Source: Bifidobacterium moukalabense DSM 27321 (GTDB lineage: Bacteria > Actinomycetota > Actinomycetes > Actinomycetales > Bifidobacteriaceae). From it: 64,000 bases of DNA. The DNA lies in NCBI RefSeq assembly GCF_000522505.1, contig NZ_AZMV01000007.1:682001-746000 (forward strand), given 5' to 3'. This document shows positions 1 through 8,491 of the stretch, piece by piece (position 1 is the first letter of the stretch; each line of letters opens with the position of its first letter). The translations under genes and the position numbers were made by a program. Below the pieces are notes generated by a model that saw nothing but the letters and a program-made list of their open reading frames with translations, made no database searches and was not told where the DNA came from.

Positions 1-426
1 CTGACCCCTGATAAGACGGCCATGGCCGACCTTGGATTCTTCGCCTTCCCGGATGTGGACGGAGGCAAAGGCGAGAAAGGCGCTCTGATGGGTGCCGCAA
101 CCGGATTCTCCGTTAATCCCGAGGCTCCGCAGGCAGCTGTTGATTTCGTCAACTTCATGGCGGAGAAGGACAACCAGGAAGAATATGCCACTGCATTCAG
201 CACTATTCCGGCATCTGAGGAGGCCATGGATTCCGTTACGGACGATAACCTCAAGCAGATTATCGAAGCCATGAGCAATTCCGACGATATGCAATTGTGG
301 ATGGATACCGCGCTTGGCGGAAACATCGGCAACGCGCTCAACTCCGGTGTAGTGAACTTGCTCTCCGGTCAGGGCACGGCGGCCGACATCGTCAAGGCAA
401 TGGAAGACGCGGCAGCCAAGGGCTGA
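1..426 (+). CDS. ABC transporter sugar-binding protein, C-terminal part
   Basis: The reading frame is open from the first base, so the gene starts outside the window; about 141 residues remain. The visible part ([20 protein letters not shown], then [21 protein letters not shown]) matches the C-terminal lobe of family-1 extracellular solute-binding proteins, which feed oligosaccharides to MalF/MalG-type permeases. Two such permeases follow at once, so this is the binding component of that importer. The neighbouring GH43 and acetylesterase genes suggest xylo- or arabino-oligosaccharides as ligand, which is an inference. A hairpin between this gene and the permeases may keep its expression higher than theirs. 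Confidence 0.88.
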   Translation: MTPDKTAMADLGFFAFPDVDGGKGEKGALMGAATGFSVNPEAPQAAVDFVNFMAEKDNQEEYATAFSTIPASEEAMDSVTDDNLKQIIEAMSNSDDMQLWMDTALGGNIGNALNSGVVNLLSGQGTAADIVKAMEDAAAKG

Positions 427-448
427 TTGCAAGTATCGCACATACATC

Positions 449-479
449 CAAGGCCGGATTGAAAGTTCGTCCGGCCTTG
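449..479 (+). terminator. Intra-operon hairpin (attenuator) after binding-protein gene
   Basis: A 10-bp perfect stem (449-458 with 470-479, CAAGGCCGGA/TCCGGCCTTG) is followed by TTGTTCACAT. It lies between the binding protein and the first permease, where partial terminators often set a high binder-to-permease ratio. The T tract is weak, so partial termination or 3'-end mRNA protection are both possible. Confidence 0.55.
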
Positions 480-515
480 TTGTTCACATAAAACAACTTG
501 GTGGTGGAGATAATC

Positions 516-1559
516 ATGGCGACTCAAAACAATAATGGGGCAACCCCTCAGGCACGCAGAGTCAAAAGCATGTCTGACGGCAAAGCACGTCGCAATATCG
601 AAATATTTATCCTATCGGCGCCCGCGATCCTGCTGTTTGCATGCTTCGTGATTCTGCCGATCATTCTTGGTGCATATTACGGCTTCTACCAGTGGAAGGG
701 TTACGGGTCGCCATCCCAGACCGGTAAATTCGTCGGATTCCAGAACTATGTCACGGCATTGAAGGATCCTTCTTTCCAGGCGGCCATTTTGCACACGTTC
801 GAAGTGGTGATCGGATCTCTGGTGATCCAGGCCCCTCTCGCCATCCTGTTCGCTTTGCTCCTCAACCAGAAGTTCAAGGGGCGCGGTCTGATTCGTACGC
901 TCATCTTCGTACCATACGTTGTCTCCGAAGTGATTGTCGGCACCGGTTGGAGCCTGTTGTTGCAGAAGAAAGGCGCCATCAACGAGATCCTGGCAAATTT
1001 CGGCGTTGATGGCCCCGACTGGCTTGCCGATCCGAAAATCGCAATGTTCACTCTGCTGTTGCTCATCAGCTGGAAGTACATCGGTTTCGCTGTGATCCTC
1101 ATGCTTGCCGGCATGCAGTCCATTCCGGAAGAACTCTACGAGGCGGCTCGCGTTGATGGTGCCGGATTCTGGCAGATGCAAAAAAGTATTACCCTGCCAC
1201 TGCTCGCTCCGACTCTGCGCATCTGGGTGTTCCTGTCGGTAATTGGTTCGTTGCAGCTATTCGATTTGGTTTACATCGTATGGGGCAAGTACGTGTCCAC
1301 CACGGCAGGTGTGTCCACCATGGCCACCTATATGGTGCGCGAAGGCCGAGGAGCTGGCAATTATGGTTACGGTTCCGCCGTGGCTCTGATTATCTTCGTG
1401 ATCTCCTTGGTCATTGCCCTGACCTATCAAAAATACGTGCTCAATCGCGATCTGGACGGTGCCGTGACCGAGCAGAAGGAAGCCAAGAAGCGCACGGCGA
1501 AGCGTGCGAAGGAAGCACGGCGTCTCGAGGCCGCCGCAACAGCAAGTGAGGTGAAGTGA
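516..1559 (+). CDS. Sugar ABC transporter permease, MalF type
   Basis: An inner-membrane permease of a carbohydrate ABC importer (347 residues), with about six membrane spans from residue 35 on. The cytoplasmic EAA loop (EELYEAARVDGAGFWQMQKS) is the contact site for the ATPase. ATG 516 is preferred because GGTGGTGGAGA lies 5 bases upstream; an upstream in-frame TTG at 498 would overlap that ribosome site. A lysine/arginine-rich tail of about 40 residues follows the last span. The stop overlaps the start of the next permease. No ATPase gene is present, as usual for bifidobacterial oligosaccharide importers that share one ATPase (MsmK type). Confidence 0.92.
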   Translation: MATQNNNGATPQARRVKSMSDGKARRNIEIFILSAPAILLFACFVILPIILGAYYGFYQWKGYGSPSQTGKFVGFQNYVTALKDPSFQAAILHTFEVVIGSLVIQAPLAILFALLLNQKFKGRGLIRTLIFVPYVVSEVIVGTGWSLLLQKKGAINEILANFGVDGPDWLADPKIAMFTLLLLISWKYIGFAVILMLAGMQSIPEELYEAARVDGAGFWQMQKSITLPLLAPTLRIWVFLSVIGSLQLFDLVYIVWGKYVSTTAGVSTMATYMVREGRGAGNYGYGSAVALIIFVISLVIALTYQKYVLNRDLDGAVTEQKEAKKRTAKRAKEARRLEAAATASEVK

Positions 1560-2452
1560 TGACTACCGCAAATATCGCAAAGCGTTCCGTCAAAAGCAAG
1601 TACACCGCGAAAAACGGCTATCATGTATCCTCCAAGACGCCATGGGGACATCCAATCGTATATTTCTTCTCGCTGGTATTGGTGGCCATCTGCGTCACTC
1701 CGGTGCTGTACATCATCTTCGGTGGCTTCCGTACCAACTCACAAATCACCAACCATCCGTCCGGTCTGCCCAATCCATGGGTGGTTGACAACTACGTCTC
1801 CGTATTCACCAGCGACATCTTCTGGACCGAACTGGGTAACTCCACCATCGTAGGTCTTGCCACCATGGTCGGTGTGGTCGTACTCGGCATCATGGTGAGC
1901 TTCGTCATCGCCAGATATAAGTTTCGTTATGCGCCGCTCATGTACGCGCTGTTCTCTGCGGGTCTGATGTTCCCGATGACCGTCGGCATTACGCCATTGT
2001 ATCTGCTGATTCGCAACCTGGGCCTGTCGAACTCCCTACTGGGTCTGATCCTGCCCCAGATAGCTTTCGGTCTACCGCAGACCATCATCATTCTGGTGCC
2101 GTTCCTCCAGTCCATTCCGGACGAGCTCGAGGAAGCCTGCCTGCTTGACGGATGCTCCCGTCTCGGATTCTTTTGGCGTATGGTCATTCCTCTGTCCATG
2201 CCCGGCGTAGCCACTACCGGCATCCTCACTTTCGTGGGCAGTTGGAACGCCTATATGCTGCCGCTGTTCGTGCTCAGCGACGAGAGCAAGTACACCTTGC
2301 CGCTTGGCGTGCAGATGTTCAGTTCCGAACACTCCGTCGACACGGCCCAAGTGCTGGCCTTCACCTCGTTGGCCATGCTTCCTGCCCTAATTTGCTTCAC
2401 CATCTTCCAGAAGAAGATCGTTGGCGGTCTGACAGGCGCCGTCAAGGGCTGA
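1559..2452 (+). CDS. Sugar ABC transporter permease, MalG type
   Basis: Second permease subunit, 297 residues, with about six membrane spans and the EAA loop (DELEEACLLDGCSRLGFFWR). ATG 1559 overlaps the stop codon of the preceding permease by one base, with GAGGTGAAG just upstream; a GTG three bases earlier is an alternative. The short N-terminal arm is basic (KRSVKSKYTAKNGYHVSSK). With the preceding permease it would form the heterodimeric channel for the oligosaccharide whose hydrolases are encoded next. Confidence 0.92.
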   Translation: MTTANIAKRSVKSKYTAKNGYHVSSKTPWGHPIVYFFSLVLVAICVTPVLYIIFGGFRTNSQITNHPSGLPNPWVVDNYVSVFTSDIFWTELGNSTIVGLATMVGVVVLGIMVSFVIARYKFRYAPLMYALFSAGLMFPMTVGITPLYLLIRNLGLSNSLLGLILPQIAFGLPQTIIILVPFLQSIPDELEEACLLDGCSRLGFFWRMVIPLSMPGVATTGILTFVGSWNAYMLPLFVLSDESKYTLPLGVQMFSSEHSVDTAQVLAFTSLAMLPALICFTIFQKKIVGGLTGAVKG

Positions 2453-2528
2453 CGAAACCAAAAAAATGTGCCTGGGGCGTACTTCCTTCTCCGTCTTCCG
2501 GGCCTTTACCCACATAAGAGGCAAAACC

Positions 2529-4160
2529 ATGAAGATTTCCAACCCCGTACTCACTGGCTTCCACGCCGATCCGTCAATGATCCGAGTCGATGACACCTAC
2601 TACATCGCCAATTCCACCTTCGAATGGTTTCCCGGCGTGCGTCTGCATGAATCCAAGGATCTGGTGCATTGGAACACATTGCCAAGTCCGCTGAACCGTG
2701 TCAGTCAGCTTGATATGAAGGGCAATCCATCATCCGGCGGGATCTGGGCTCCCGACCTCAGCTATGCGGATGACAGATTCTGGCTCATCTACACCGACGT
2801 GAAGGTGGTCAACGGCGCATTCAAGGACTGCGTCAACTACATGGTCACCGCCGACGACATCCATGGGCCGTGGAGTGATCCGATCCGCGTCAATGGCGTC
2901 GGCTTCGATTCCAGCCTGTTCCACGACGATGACGGGCGCAAGTACCTCGTGCAGCAGACCTGGGATTTCCGTGAATACCATCATCCGTTCAACGGCATCA
3001 CCCTTACTGAGTTCGATGTGGATACCATGCGGCTCAAGCCGGAAACGGCGCGGACGATCTGGGACGGTACCGCGGTGAAGGTGGTGGAGGGCCCGCACCT
3101 GTACAAGAAGGACGGTTGGTATTACCTGTTCGCAGCCGAAGGCGGCACCCAGTATGAGCATCAGGAATCCGTGGCCCGTTCGCGTACGCTCGACGAACGC
3201 TCTTTTGACGTCATGCCCGACGGTCCGTTCATCGGCAACTACGACACTCCTGACTTCTACTTGCAGAAACAAGGGCATGGCGCGCTTGTGGACACGCCAT
3301 CAGGGGAGTGGTACTACGCCTCCCTATGCGGTCGCCCGTGGCGTCATGACACCGAACCGTCGCATGGCGTACGCGGCTGGTGTACGCTTGGGCGCGAAAC
3401 CTCCATCCAGAAGGTGCGGTGGGATGAAGATGGTTGGCCTCGCGTTATCGGTGGCCGAGGTGGGCAGCGGTATGTGGACGCTCCGAAGGATGCCATTGGA
3501 ACCACGGCTCCACTAAGTCGCGACGAACATGATGAATTCGAATCCGACACGCTTGGCGTGAACTGGAACACCGTACGCGTGCCGTTCACCGAAGCCATGG
3601 GCAAGGTCGGCGGCGGCAAGCTTACGTTGCGTGGACAGGGATCTCTGTGCAATACATTCGAACGGTCGATGGTGGCCCGCCGATGGCAGGCGTTCAACTT
3701 CAATGCCGAGACCAAGGTGCGTTTCGACCCGGCGAACTACATGCAGATGGCCGGACTGACGAACTATTACGACGATCTGTGCTGGTCATGGGCGTTCGTA
3801 ACCTGGGACGAGAAGCGCGGGACCCGCGTCATCGAAGTGGCTCAGAACGACTTCAACCAGTACACCTCGTTCCTCAAAGACAACGCCATCGTGGTGCCGC
3901 AGGAAGCCGAGGCCATATGGTTGCGCACCAAGGTACGCACGGAATATTATTCCTATGAGTATTCCCTCGACGGAGAGCATTTCACCGAGATTCCGGTACG
4001 GCTGGATGCGAAAATCCTCTCCGACGATTACATCGTGCAGCGGTATGGCGGCTTCTTCACCGGCGCATTCGTCGGCATGGCCTGCTGCGATCTGTCCGGT
4101 TATGATGCGACGGCTGATTTCAGCTACTTCGACTATAGGGAGCTGCCCGATAACGAATAG
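2529..4160 (+). CDS. Glycoside hydrolase family 43, beta-xylosidase / arabinofuranosidase type
   Basis: 543 residues, the length of GH43 beta-xylosidases with a C-terminal beta-sandwich domain. Residues 1-320 form the five-bladed propeller. The catalytic triad is visible as D14 (HADPS, general base), D127 (GFDSS, pKa modulator) and E187 (VEGPH, general acid). From about 330 a concanavalin-like domain follows. There is no signal peptide, so it acts in the cytoplasm on imported oligosaccharides, probably removing terminal xylose. ATG 2529 has AAGAGG upstream; the longer reading from 2466 lacks a ribosome site. GH43 enzymes vary in specificity, so arabinofuranosidase activity cannot be excluded. 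Confidence 0.9.
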   Translation: MKISNPVLTGFHADPSMIRVDDTYYIANSTFEWFPGVRLHESKDLVHWNTLPSPLNRVSQLDMKGNPSSGGIWAPDLSYADDRFWLIYTDVKVVNGAFKDCVNYMVTADDIHGPWSDPIRVNGVGFDSSLFHDDDGRKYLVQQTWDFREYHHPFNGITLTEFDVDTMRLKPETARTIWDGTAVKVVEGPHLYKKDGWYYLFAAEGGTQYEHQESVARSRTLDERSFDVMPDGPFIGNYDTPDFYLQKQGHGALVDTPSGEWYYASLCGRPWRHDTEPSHGVRGWCTLGRETSIQKVRWDEDGWPRVIGGRGGQRYVDAPKDAIGTTAPLSRDEHDEFESDTLGVNWNTVRVPFTEAMGKVGGGKLTLRGQGSLCNTFERSMVARRWQAFNFNAETKVRFDPANYMQMAGLTNYYDDLCWSWAFVTWDEKRGTRVIEVAQNDFNQYTSFLKDNAIVVPQEAEAIWLRTKVRTEYYSYEYSLDGEHFTEIPVRLDAKILSDDYIVQRYGGFFTGAFVGMACCDLSGYDATADFSYFDYRELPDNE

Positions 4161-4256
4161 TCACGCCTTGCCAAGGCGGCGGACGGATGTCTATACATAT
4201 CTCCCGCCGCGTTCAGTGGGCGTCGGCGGAACGTGTGCATGCAAGGGAAATGGACC

Positions 4257-6206
4257 ATGGCGCTGACTTTACCGAAATTATTGAATGACGGATGCGTGCT
4301 GCAGTCCGGACAGACCATTCATATATGGGGTTGGTCCGATGCCGGTGATACCGTCATGGCTACTCTGCAGGAACAGTCCGCTACCGCGATTGTGCAACCG
4401 GATGGTTCTTGGATCGTCGATTTTGGACCGCTCGATGCCGGTGGGCCGTTTGCAATGAAAATCCGCTCCTCTTCAGGTGAGCGCTTGGAACGCGATTGCT
4501 ATGTCGGCGAGGTGTTTCTGTGCTCCGGGCAATCGAACATGGAATTGCCCATGAAGTGGGTGCATGCCGACTATCCGCAGGAATGGGAGCATGCAGCCGA
4601 TCCGTTGCTGCGCCAGTACAAGGTGATTCCCGAATGCGACTTCACCGGCCCTCATACCGACCATGGTCGTGCCGCTTGGTACGGCTGCGATGCCGAAACA
4701 TTGGGGGATTTCTCCGCGCTCGCCTACTTCTTCGGCAAAAGAATCCGCGAACGGTTCGATGTTCCGGTCGGCCTGCTGAACGTTTCGCTGGGCGGGTCGC
4801 CAATCGAATCGTGGATGGATGCAGCCGCGTTGGAAGCTTTTCCCGAGGCATTGGCCGAACTCGGCCCATACCTTGGTGAGGGCGTGGCAGAACGTCGCAG
4901 CGCCGATTCCATCGTTGCTCGCGATCACTGGTATCAGGCGTTGGGATACCCGGTCGTGGGGGATGCCCATCACGAGTGGGTGCCGATGAACGACTGGCCT
5001 TGCCCAAAAGACAAGGCCGAGGAACCCGCTGGTGCCGTTTGGCGGGATATTACGCTGCCCGGCTGGTTCGCTGAACGTGGTCTGGATGACTTCCGTGGTG
5101 AAATGGAATTGAAAAGAACCGTGGAACTTCCAGTCGGTGTGGATGCGCACGATGCGTTGCTTCGCTTGGGTACCATGAACGATGCCGACCATACATGGGT
5201 CAACGGTATGCTGGTCGGCGGCCGGAGCAACCTGTACGAGCCGCGTGACTACTCCCTGGATGCCGGCATCCTGCATGAGGGTATCAATGAGATTCGCGTC
5301 CGTCTTGTTGTCGAACGTCCGGGCGGACGTGTGACTCCAGACAAGCCGATGATCCTCATCGTGGGCGGTATCACCTACGACCTGTCCGGCGAATGGCGGT
5401 ATGCCGTCACCGCCAAAGTGCAGGAGGATTGCCCATTCGAGGACTTTGTACGCTGGAAGCCGACCGGTCTGTACAATGCCATGCTTGCGCCCTGCTTCCC
5501 CTATGCGGTACGTGCCGCGTTGTGGTATCAGGGCGAATCCAACACAGGGGAATCGGCGTCAAGATACGCTGACATGCTGGAAGCCATGATTGGTCTGTGG
5601 CGGAGCGAATGGAAGCAGGATCGTCTGCCGTTCCTGGTCGTGCAGCTGCCGAACTGTTCAATTGATTGCGCTGAAGATGACGGTTGGCCGTTGGTTCGCG
5701 AAGGGCAATGGGAGGTTGCGTGCCGGATCCCGGATGTGGCCACGGTGGTGACTTTGGATGCTGGTGAATGGAACGACCTGCATCCGCATGATAAGCGGCT
5801 CATCGCCACGCGCCTGTATGAGGCAGCGTTGGATTTGGTGTATGGCGAGAGGTGTCGGTCCGTTCCCCGTGCCGATACCGTGGAATGCGGCGAAGGGTGG
5901 CTGACCGTTCATACCACATGGGCAACGTATGCAGGCCGTCCATTGCAAGCTACTGACCTCAGTCTGACCACGTTGGATGGTGCCGATCCGGAAGGGATCG
6001 TCCTTTTCTGGAATGATGCCGAAAAACAGAGGAGGGCCCAGGCCGTCATCGACGGTGCCGACATCAAAGTGCGTATACCGGCCCGCAGGCCGCGCGAAGT
6101 GCGCTACGCATGGTGCAACGATCTTGAATCCGGTCTCATCTGCGATGACGACGGTACTTTGCTGCCACCATTCCGTATCGTCCTGCCCGATTCGCCAATT
6201 TGTTAG
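4257..6206 (+). CDS. SGNH-type carbohydrate acetylesterase (sialate O-acetylesterase family)
   Basis: A 649-residue protein of the SASA/DUF303 family. The SGNH blocks are visible: CSGQSNMELPM (nucleophile serine), LWYQGESN, and DLHPHDKRL near the C-terminus, which supplies the Asp/His pair. A jelly-roll insert (about 250-370) lies between the halves, as in sialate esterases. No signal peptide is seen, so it acts inside the cell. Next to a GH43 enzyme the likely job is removing acetyl groups from imported acetylated xylo-oligosaccharides; the name sialate esterase is only the family label. ATG 4257 has AAGGGA upstream. Confidence 0.87.
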   Translation: MALTLPKLLNDGCVLQSGQTIHIWGWSDAGDTVMATLQEQSATAIVQPDGSWIVDFGPLDAGGPFAMKIRSSSGERLERDCYVGEVFLCSGQSNMELPMKWVHADYPQEWEHAADPLLRQYKVIPECDFTGPHTDHGRAAWYGCDAETLGDFSALAYFFGKRIRERFDVPVGLLNVSLGGSPIESWMDAAALEAFPEALAELGPYLGEGVAERRSADSIVARDHWYQALGYPVVGDAHHEWVPMNDWPCPKDKAEEPAGAVWRDITLPGWFAERGLDDFRGEMELKRTVELPVGVDAHDALLRLGTMNDADHTWVNGMLVGGRSNLYEPRDYSLDAGILHEGINEIRVRLVVERPGGRVTPDKPMILIVGGITYDLSGEWRYAVTAKVQEDCPFEDFVRWKPTGLYNAMLAPCFPYAVRAALWYQGESNTGESASRYADMLEAMIGLWRSEWKQDRLPFLVVQLPNCSIDCAEDDGWPLVREGQWEVACRIPDVATVVTLDAGEWNDLHPHDKRLIATRLYEAALDLVYGERCRSVPRADTVECGEGWLTVHTTWATYAGRPLQATDLSLTTLDGADPEGIVLFWNDAEKQRRAQAVIDGADIKVRIPARRPREVRYAWCNDLESGLICDDDGTLLPPFRIVLPDSPIC

Positions 6207-6270
6207 ATGGTCGAAATAACATATTGCGTGGGCGTTCACAGCATAAACGGAAAGCGGAAGGTGGGAGAGT

Positions 6271-6900
6271 ATGGCACGGGATCTGGAAGCGTTGATCGCG
6301 TCCGATGAGGATCTGACCAAGCTGTTCGGCGGCGAACCGACGCAGTACCGCAAGTCGAAGTCGTTGCCGAAGTTCACGGCGCAGGCCATGCAGACCTGTG
6401 CGAAGATCAATCGCATCTTCTTCGCTGATCCCGATGAGGCCTACCGCCTGTTCCATGAGCTGATTCCGGGAGCGGGGGAAGGTGTCCAATTCACGCCGCC
6501 GTTCAACGTGGATTATGGCATCGGCCTTACGATCGGCCGCGGCACCTTCCTCAACAAGGACTTCATGGTGGTGGGCGGCGGCTACGTGACCATCGGCGAG
6601 GATTGCCTGATTGGTCCGCGTTGCACCATCGCCACTCCGAACCATGCCAAGGATGCCGCCACCCGACTTGCAGGCTGGGAGCATGCCTCGCCGGTCACCA
6701 TCGGCAGCAACGTATGGTTCGGTACGAACGTGACCGTCACGCCAGGTGTCACCATCGGCTCGAACTCCATCATCGGCGCCGGTTCCGTGGTGACGCGTGA
6801 CATTCCCGAAAACTCCATCGCGGTAGGCAATCCGGCTCGTGTGATCCGTGAAATACCTGATCACGACCCCGCCTTCGCCGAGGTCGAGGGCATGATCTGA
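6271..6900 (+). CDS. Sugar O-acetyltransferase, LbH (maltose/galactoside acetyltransferase type)
   Basis: A 209-residue left-handed beta-helix acetyltransferase. The N-terminal cap (1-60) is followed by hexapeptide repeats (IGRGTFLNKDFM, VTIGEDCLIGPRC, VTIGSNVWFGTNVTVTPGV, IGSNSIIGAGSV). The active-site histidine is probably in IATPNHAKD. It would move acetyl from acetyl-CoA to a sugar hydroxyl, possibly to detoxify surplus sugars. It follows the acetylesterase by 64 bases and is probably in the same operon. The start has GGTGGGAG upstream. Confidence 0.88.
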   Translation: MARDLEALIASDEDLTKLFGGEPTQYRKSKSLPKFTAQAMQTCAKINRIFFADPDEAYRLFHELIPGAGEGVQFTPPFNVDYGIGLTIGRGTFLNKDFMVVGGGYVTIGEDCLIGPRCTIATPNHAKDAATRLAGWEHASPVTIGSNVWFGTNVTVTPGVTIGSNSIIGAGSVVTRDIPENSIAVGNPARVIREIPDHDPAFAEVEGMI

Positions 6901-6939
6901 AGGCTGGCCGTGACGGGACTCCGATTCATGGAGGGATGG

Positions 6940-6969
6940 AGGGGTGATATGTACGACATATGCACCCCT
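6940..6969 (+). terminator. Hairpin after the oligosaccharide operon
   Basis: Stem AGGGGTG-ATATGT pairs with ACATAT-G-CACCCCT across an ACG loop, with one bulged G. It ends the first operon, but no T run follows, so it could also be an mRNA-end stabiliser. Confidence 0.4.
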
Positions 6970-7083
6970 ATACGGCGTGTTGCGAAAATTTGAAAGTTTG
7001 GAGAACAAAATTTTTTCGAAACCTACGAAATAAGACCTCAATGTTGAATCTTTAAAATGTGACAACGCTTACTGAATTGCCAC

Positions 7084-7108
7084 TTAGTAAGTTAGATGAG
7101 TGTACTAA
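7084..7108 (+). promoter_or_regulatory. Candidate ROK/XylR operator upstream of xylose transporter
   Basis: TTAGTA (7084-7089) and TACTAA (7103-7108) form an inverted repeat, and 7090-7107 matches 13909-13926, upstream of xylulokinase/ROK, at 16 of 18 bases (AGTTAGATGARTGNACTA). A further inverted pair, CACTTAGT (7081-7088) and ACTAAGTG (7169-7176), flanks the AT-rich promoter region. The motif is repeated at the two transcription units of one pathway, one of which encodes a ROK regulator, so a common operator is the simplest reading. The remaining sequence from 6970 to 7264 is AT-rich and I see no gene in it. Confidence 0.6.
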
Positions 7109-7264
7109 ATTTCACTGGAATTTCAGTATTTCCATTGGAAACGCAGAAATAATATGTTTAATCATTGAACTAAGTGTTAGAATTGTTGCAGGTCACATGA
7201 ACGAGCATGTGACTCTCAAGGAAGAGAAATCGCAAGATTCAGTTTCATCGGCGAAAGGAATCTC

Positions 7265-8380
7265 ATGAACAAGTGGACCAAGGCCATCGCTGCCATTGCC
7301 GCGACCGCAATGCTCATCCCTCTGGCTGCCTGCGGAAGTTCCCGTGGCGGTAATTCCGGCTCCAGCTCATCCAAAGACGCCTCCGATGTGAACATCGGCA
7401 TCTCCATGCCGGAGCAGATGCTCGAACGTTGGAAGATCGACGGTTCCAATCTGAAGAAGCAGCTGGAAGGCTATGGCTACAAGGTCACCCTGCAGTACGC
7501 GGACGGCAAGACCGATCTGCAGACCTCCCAGATTCAGAACATGGCCAACAATGGCATGGACTACGTGGTCGTCGCGTCCATCGATGGCACCTCCACCGGC
7601 GCCGCCTGCGAACAGGCCCAGTCCAACGGTGCAAAGATCATCGCCTACGATCGCCTGATCATGAACACCGACGCCGTCGACTACTACGCCACCTTCTCGC
7701 TTGAGGAGGTCGGCAAGATGCAGGGCGAGTACATCGAGAAGGCTCTCGGCCTCAAGGATGGCAAGAAGGGCCCGTTCAACGTCGAGCTCATGGCCGGTTC
7801 CCCGACCGACAACAATGCGGGCTACTACTTCAAGGGCGCATGGTCCGTGCTCGGCAAGTACTACAAGTCCGGCGTGCTGCAGGCCAAGTCCGGCAAGGTT
7901 CCTGCCGACGAGACCGAATGGCAGTCCATCGGCATCGACAACTGGGATCGTCAGAAGGCCCAGAACGAAATGGAGAACCGCATCAACTCCTTCTACAATG
8001 ATGGCACCAAGCTTGACGCGGTCCTCGCTCAGAACGACGCCGAGGCCCTTGGCACCGTGAACGCCGTCGAAGGAGCCGGCTGGGACTACTACCCGGTCAT
8101 CACCGGTCAGGACGCCGAAAAGGCCAACGTGCAAGCCATCGTCAAGGGCAAGCAGTCCGAAACCGTATATAAGGACACCCGTGAACTGGCCAAGGCGACC
8201 GCGCAGATGATCAAGGATCTGGTCGACGGCAAGACCCCGGAGGCCGCGGACACCTTCAATAACGGTACCAAGGATGTGCCGACCCAGCTGCTGACCCCCG
8301 TCTCCGTCGATAAGACCAACCTGAAGGAGGTCCTCGTGGACGGCGGCTACATCTCCGCCAAGGATGCGGGTCTCGAGTAG
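7265..8380 (+). CDS. Monosaccharide ABC transporter lipoprotein binding component (ChvE/XylF type)
   Basis: 371 residues with a lipoprotein signal: a basic start, a hydrophobic stretch and a lipobox ending LAAC with the lipidated C23. Residues 40-371 are a periplasmic-binding-protein fold of the sugar-multimer type (VNIGISMPEQMLERW at the start, VVVASIDGT, IIAYDRLI, LAQNDAEALG, VITGQDAE). Such proteins bind xylose, arabinose, glucose or galactose. The position between a xylosidase operon and xylulokinase favours xylose. The start has GAAAGGA upstream. A strong hairpin follows the gene, so it may be expressed above the ATPase and permease. Confidence 0.9.
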   Translation: MNKWTKAIAAIAATAMLIPLAACGSSRGGNSGSSSSKDASDVNIGISMPEQMLERWKIDGSNLKKQLEGYGYKVTLQYADGKTDLQTSQIQNMANNGMDYVVVASIDGTSTGAACEQAQSNGAKIIAYDRLIMNTDAVDYYATFSLEEVGKMQGEYIEKALGLKDGKKGPFNVELMAGSPTDNNAGYYFKGAWSVLGKYYKSGVLQAKSGKVPADETEWQSIGIDNWDRQKAQNEMENRINSFYNDGTKLDAVLAQNDAEALGTVNAVEGAGWDYYPVITGQDAEKANVQAIVKGKQSETVYKDTRELAKATAQMIKDLVDGKTPEAADTFNNGTKDVPTQLLTPVSVDKTNLKEVLVDGGYISAKDAGLE

Positions 8381-8396
8381 ACCACACGGAAAAGAC

Positions 8397-8431
8397 GAGC
8401 GCCGCGCCTGCAACGCGCCGGAGCGGCGCTC
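8397..8431 (+). terminator. Intra-operon hairpin between binding protein and ATPase
   Basis: A 9-bp stem GAGCGCCGC/GCGGCGCTC with an internal GC-rich loop is followed by TCTTGTT. It lies in the 111-base gap before the ATPase and probably attenuates distal expression. Confidence 0.6.
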
Positions 8432-8491
8432 TCTTGTTCCCTGAAAGTCAGTAAGCGATCGTGAAGCAATGACGCAACGGAGGAGGTTGCT

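Noticed and set aside
7059..7268. 69-codon ORF before the xylose-binding lipoprotein
   Set aside because: It runs through the AT-rich promoter and operator region, has no ribosome site and no recognisable fold.
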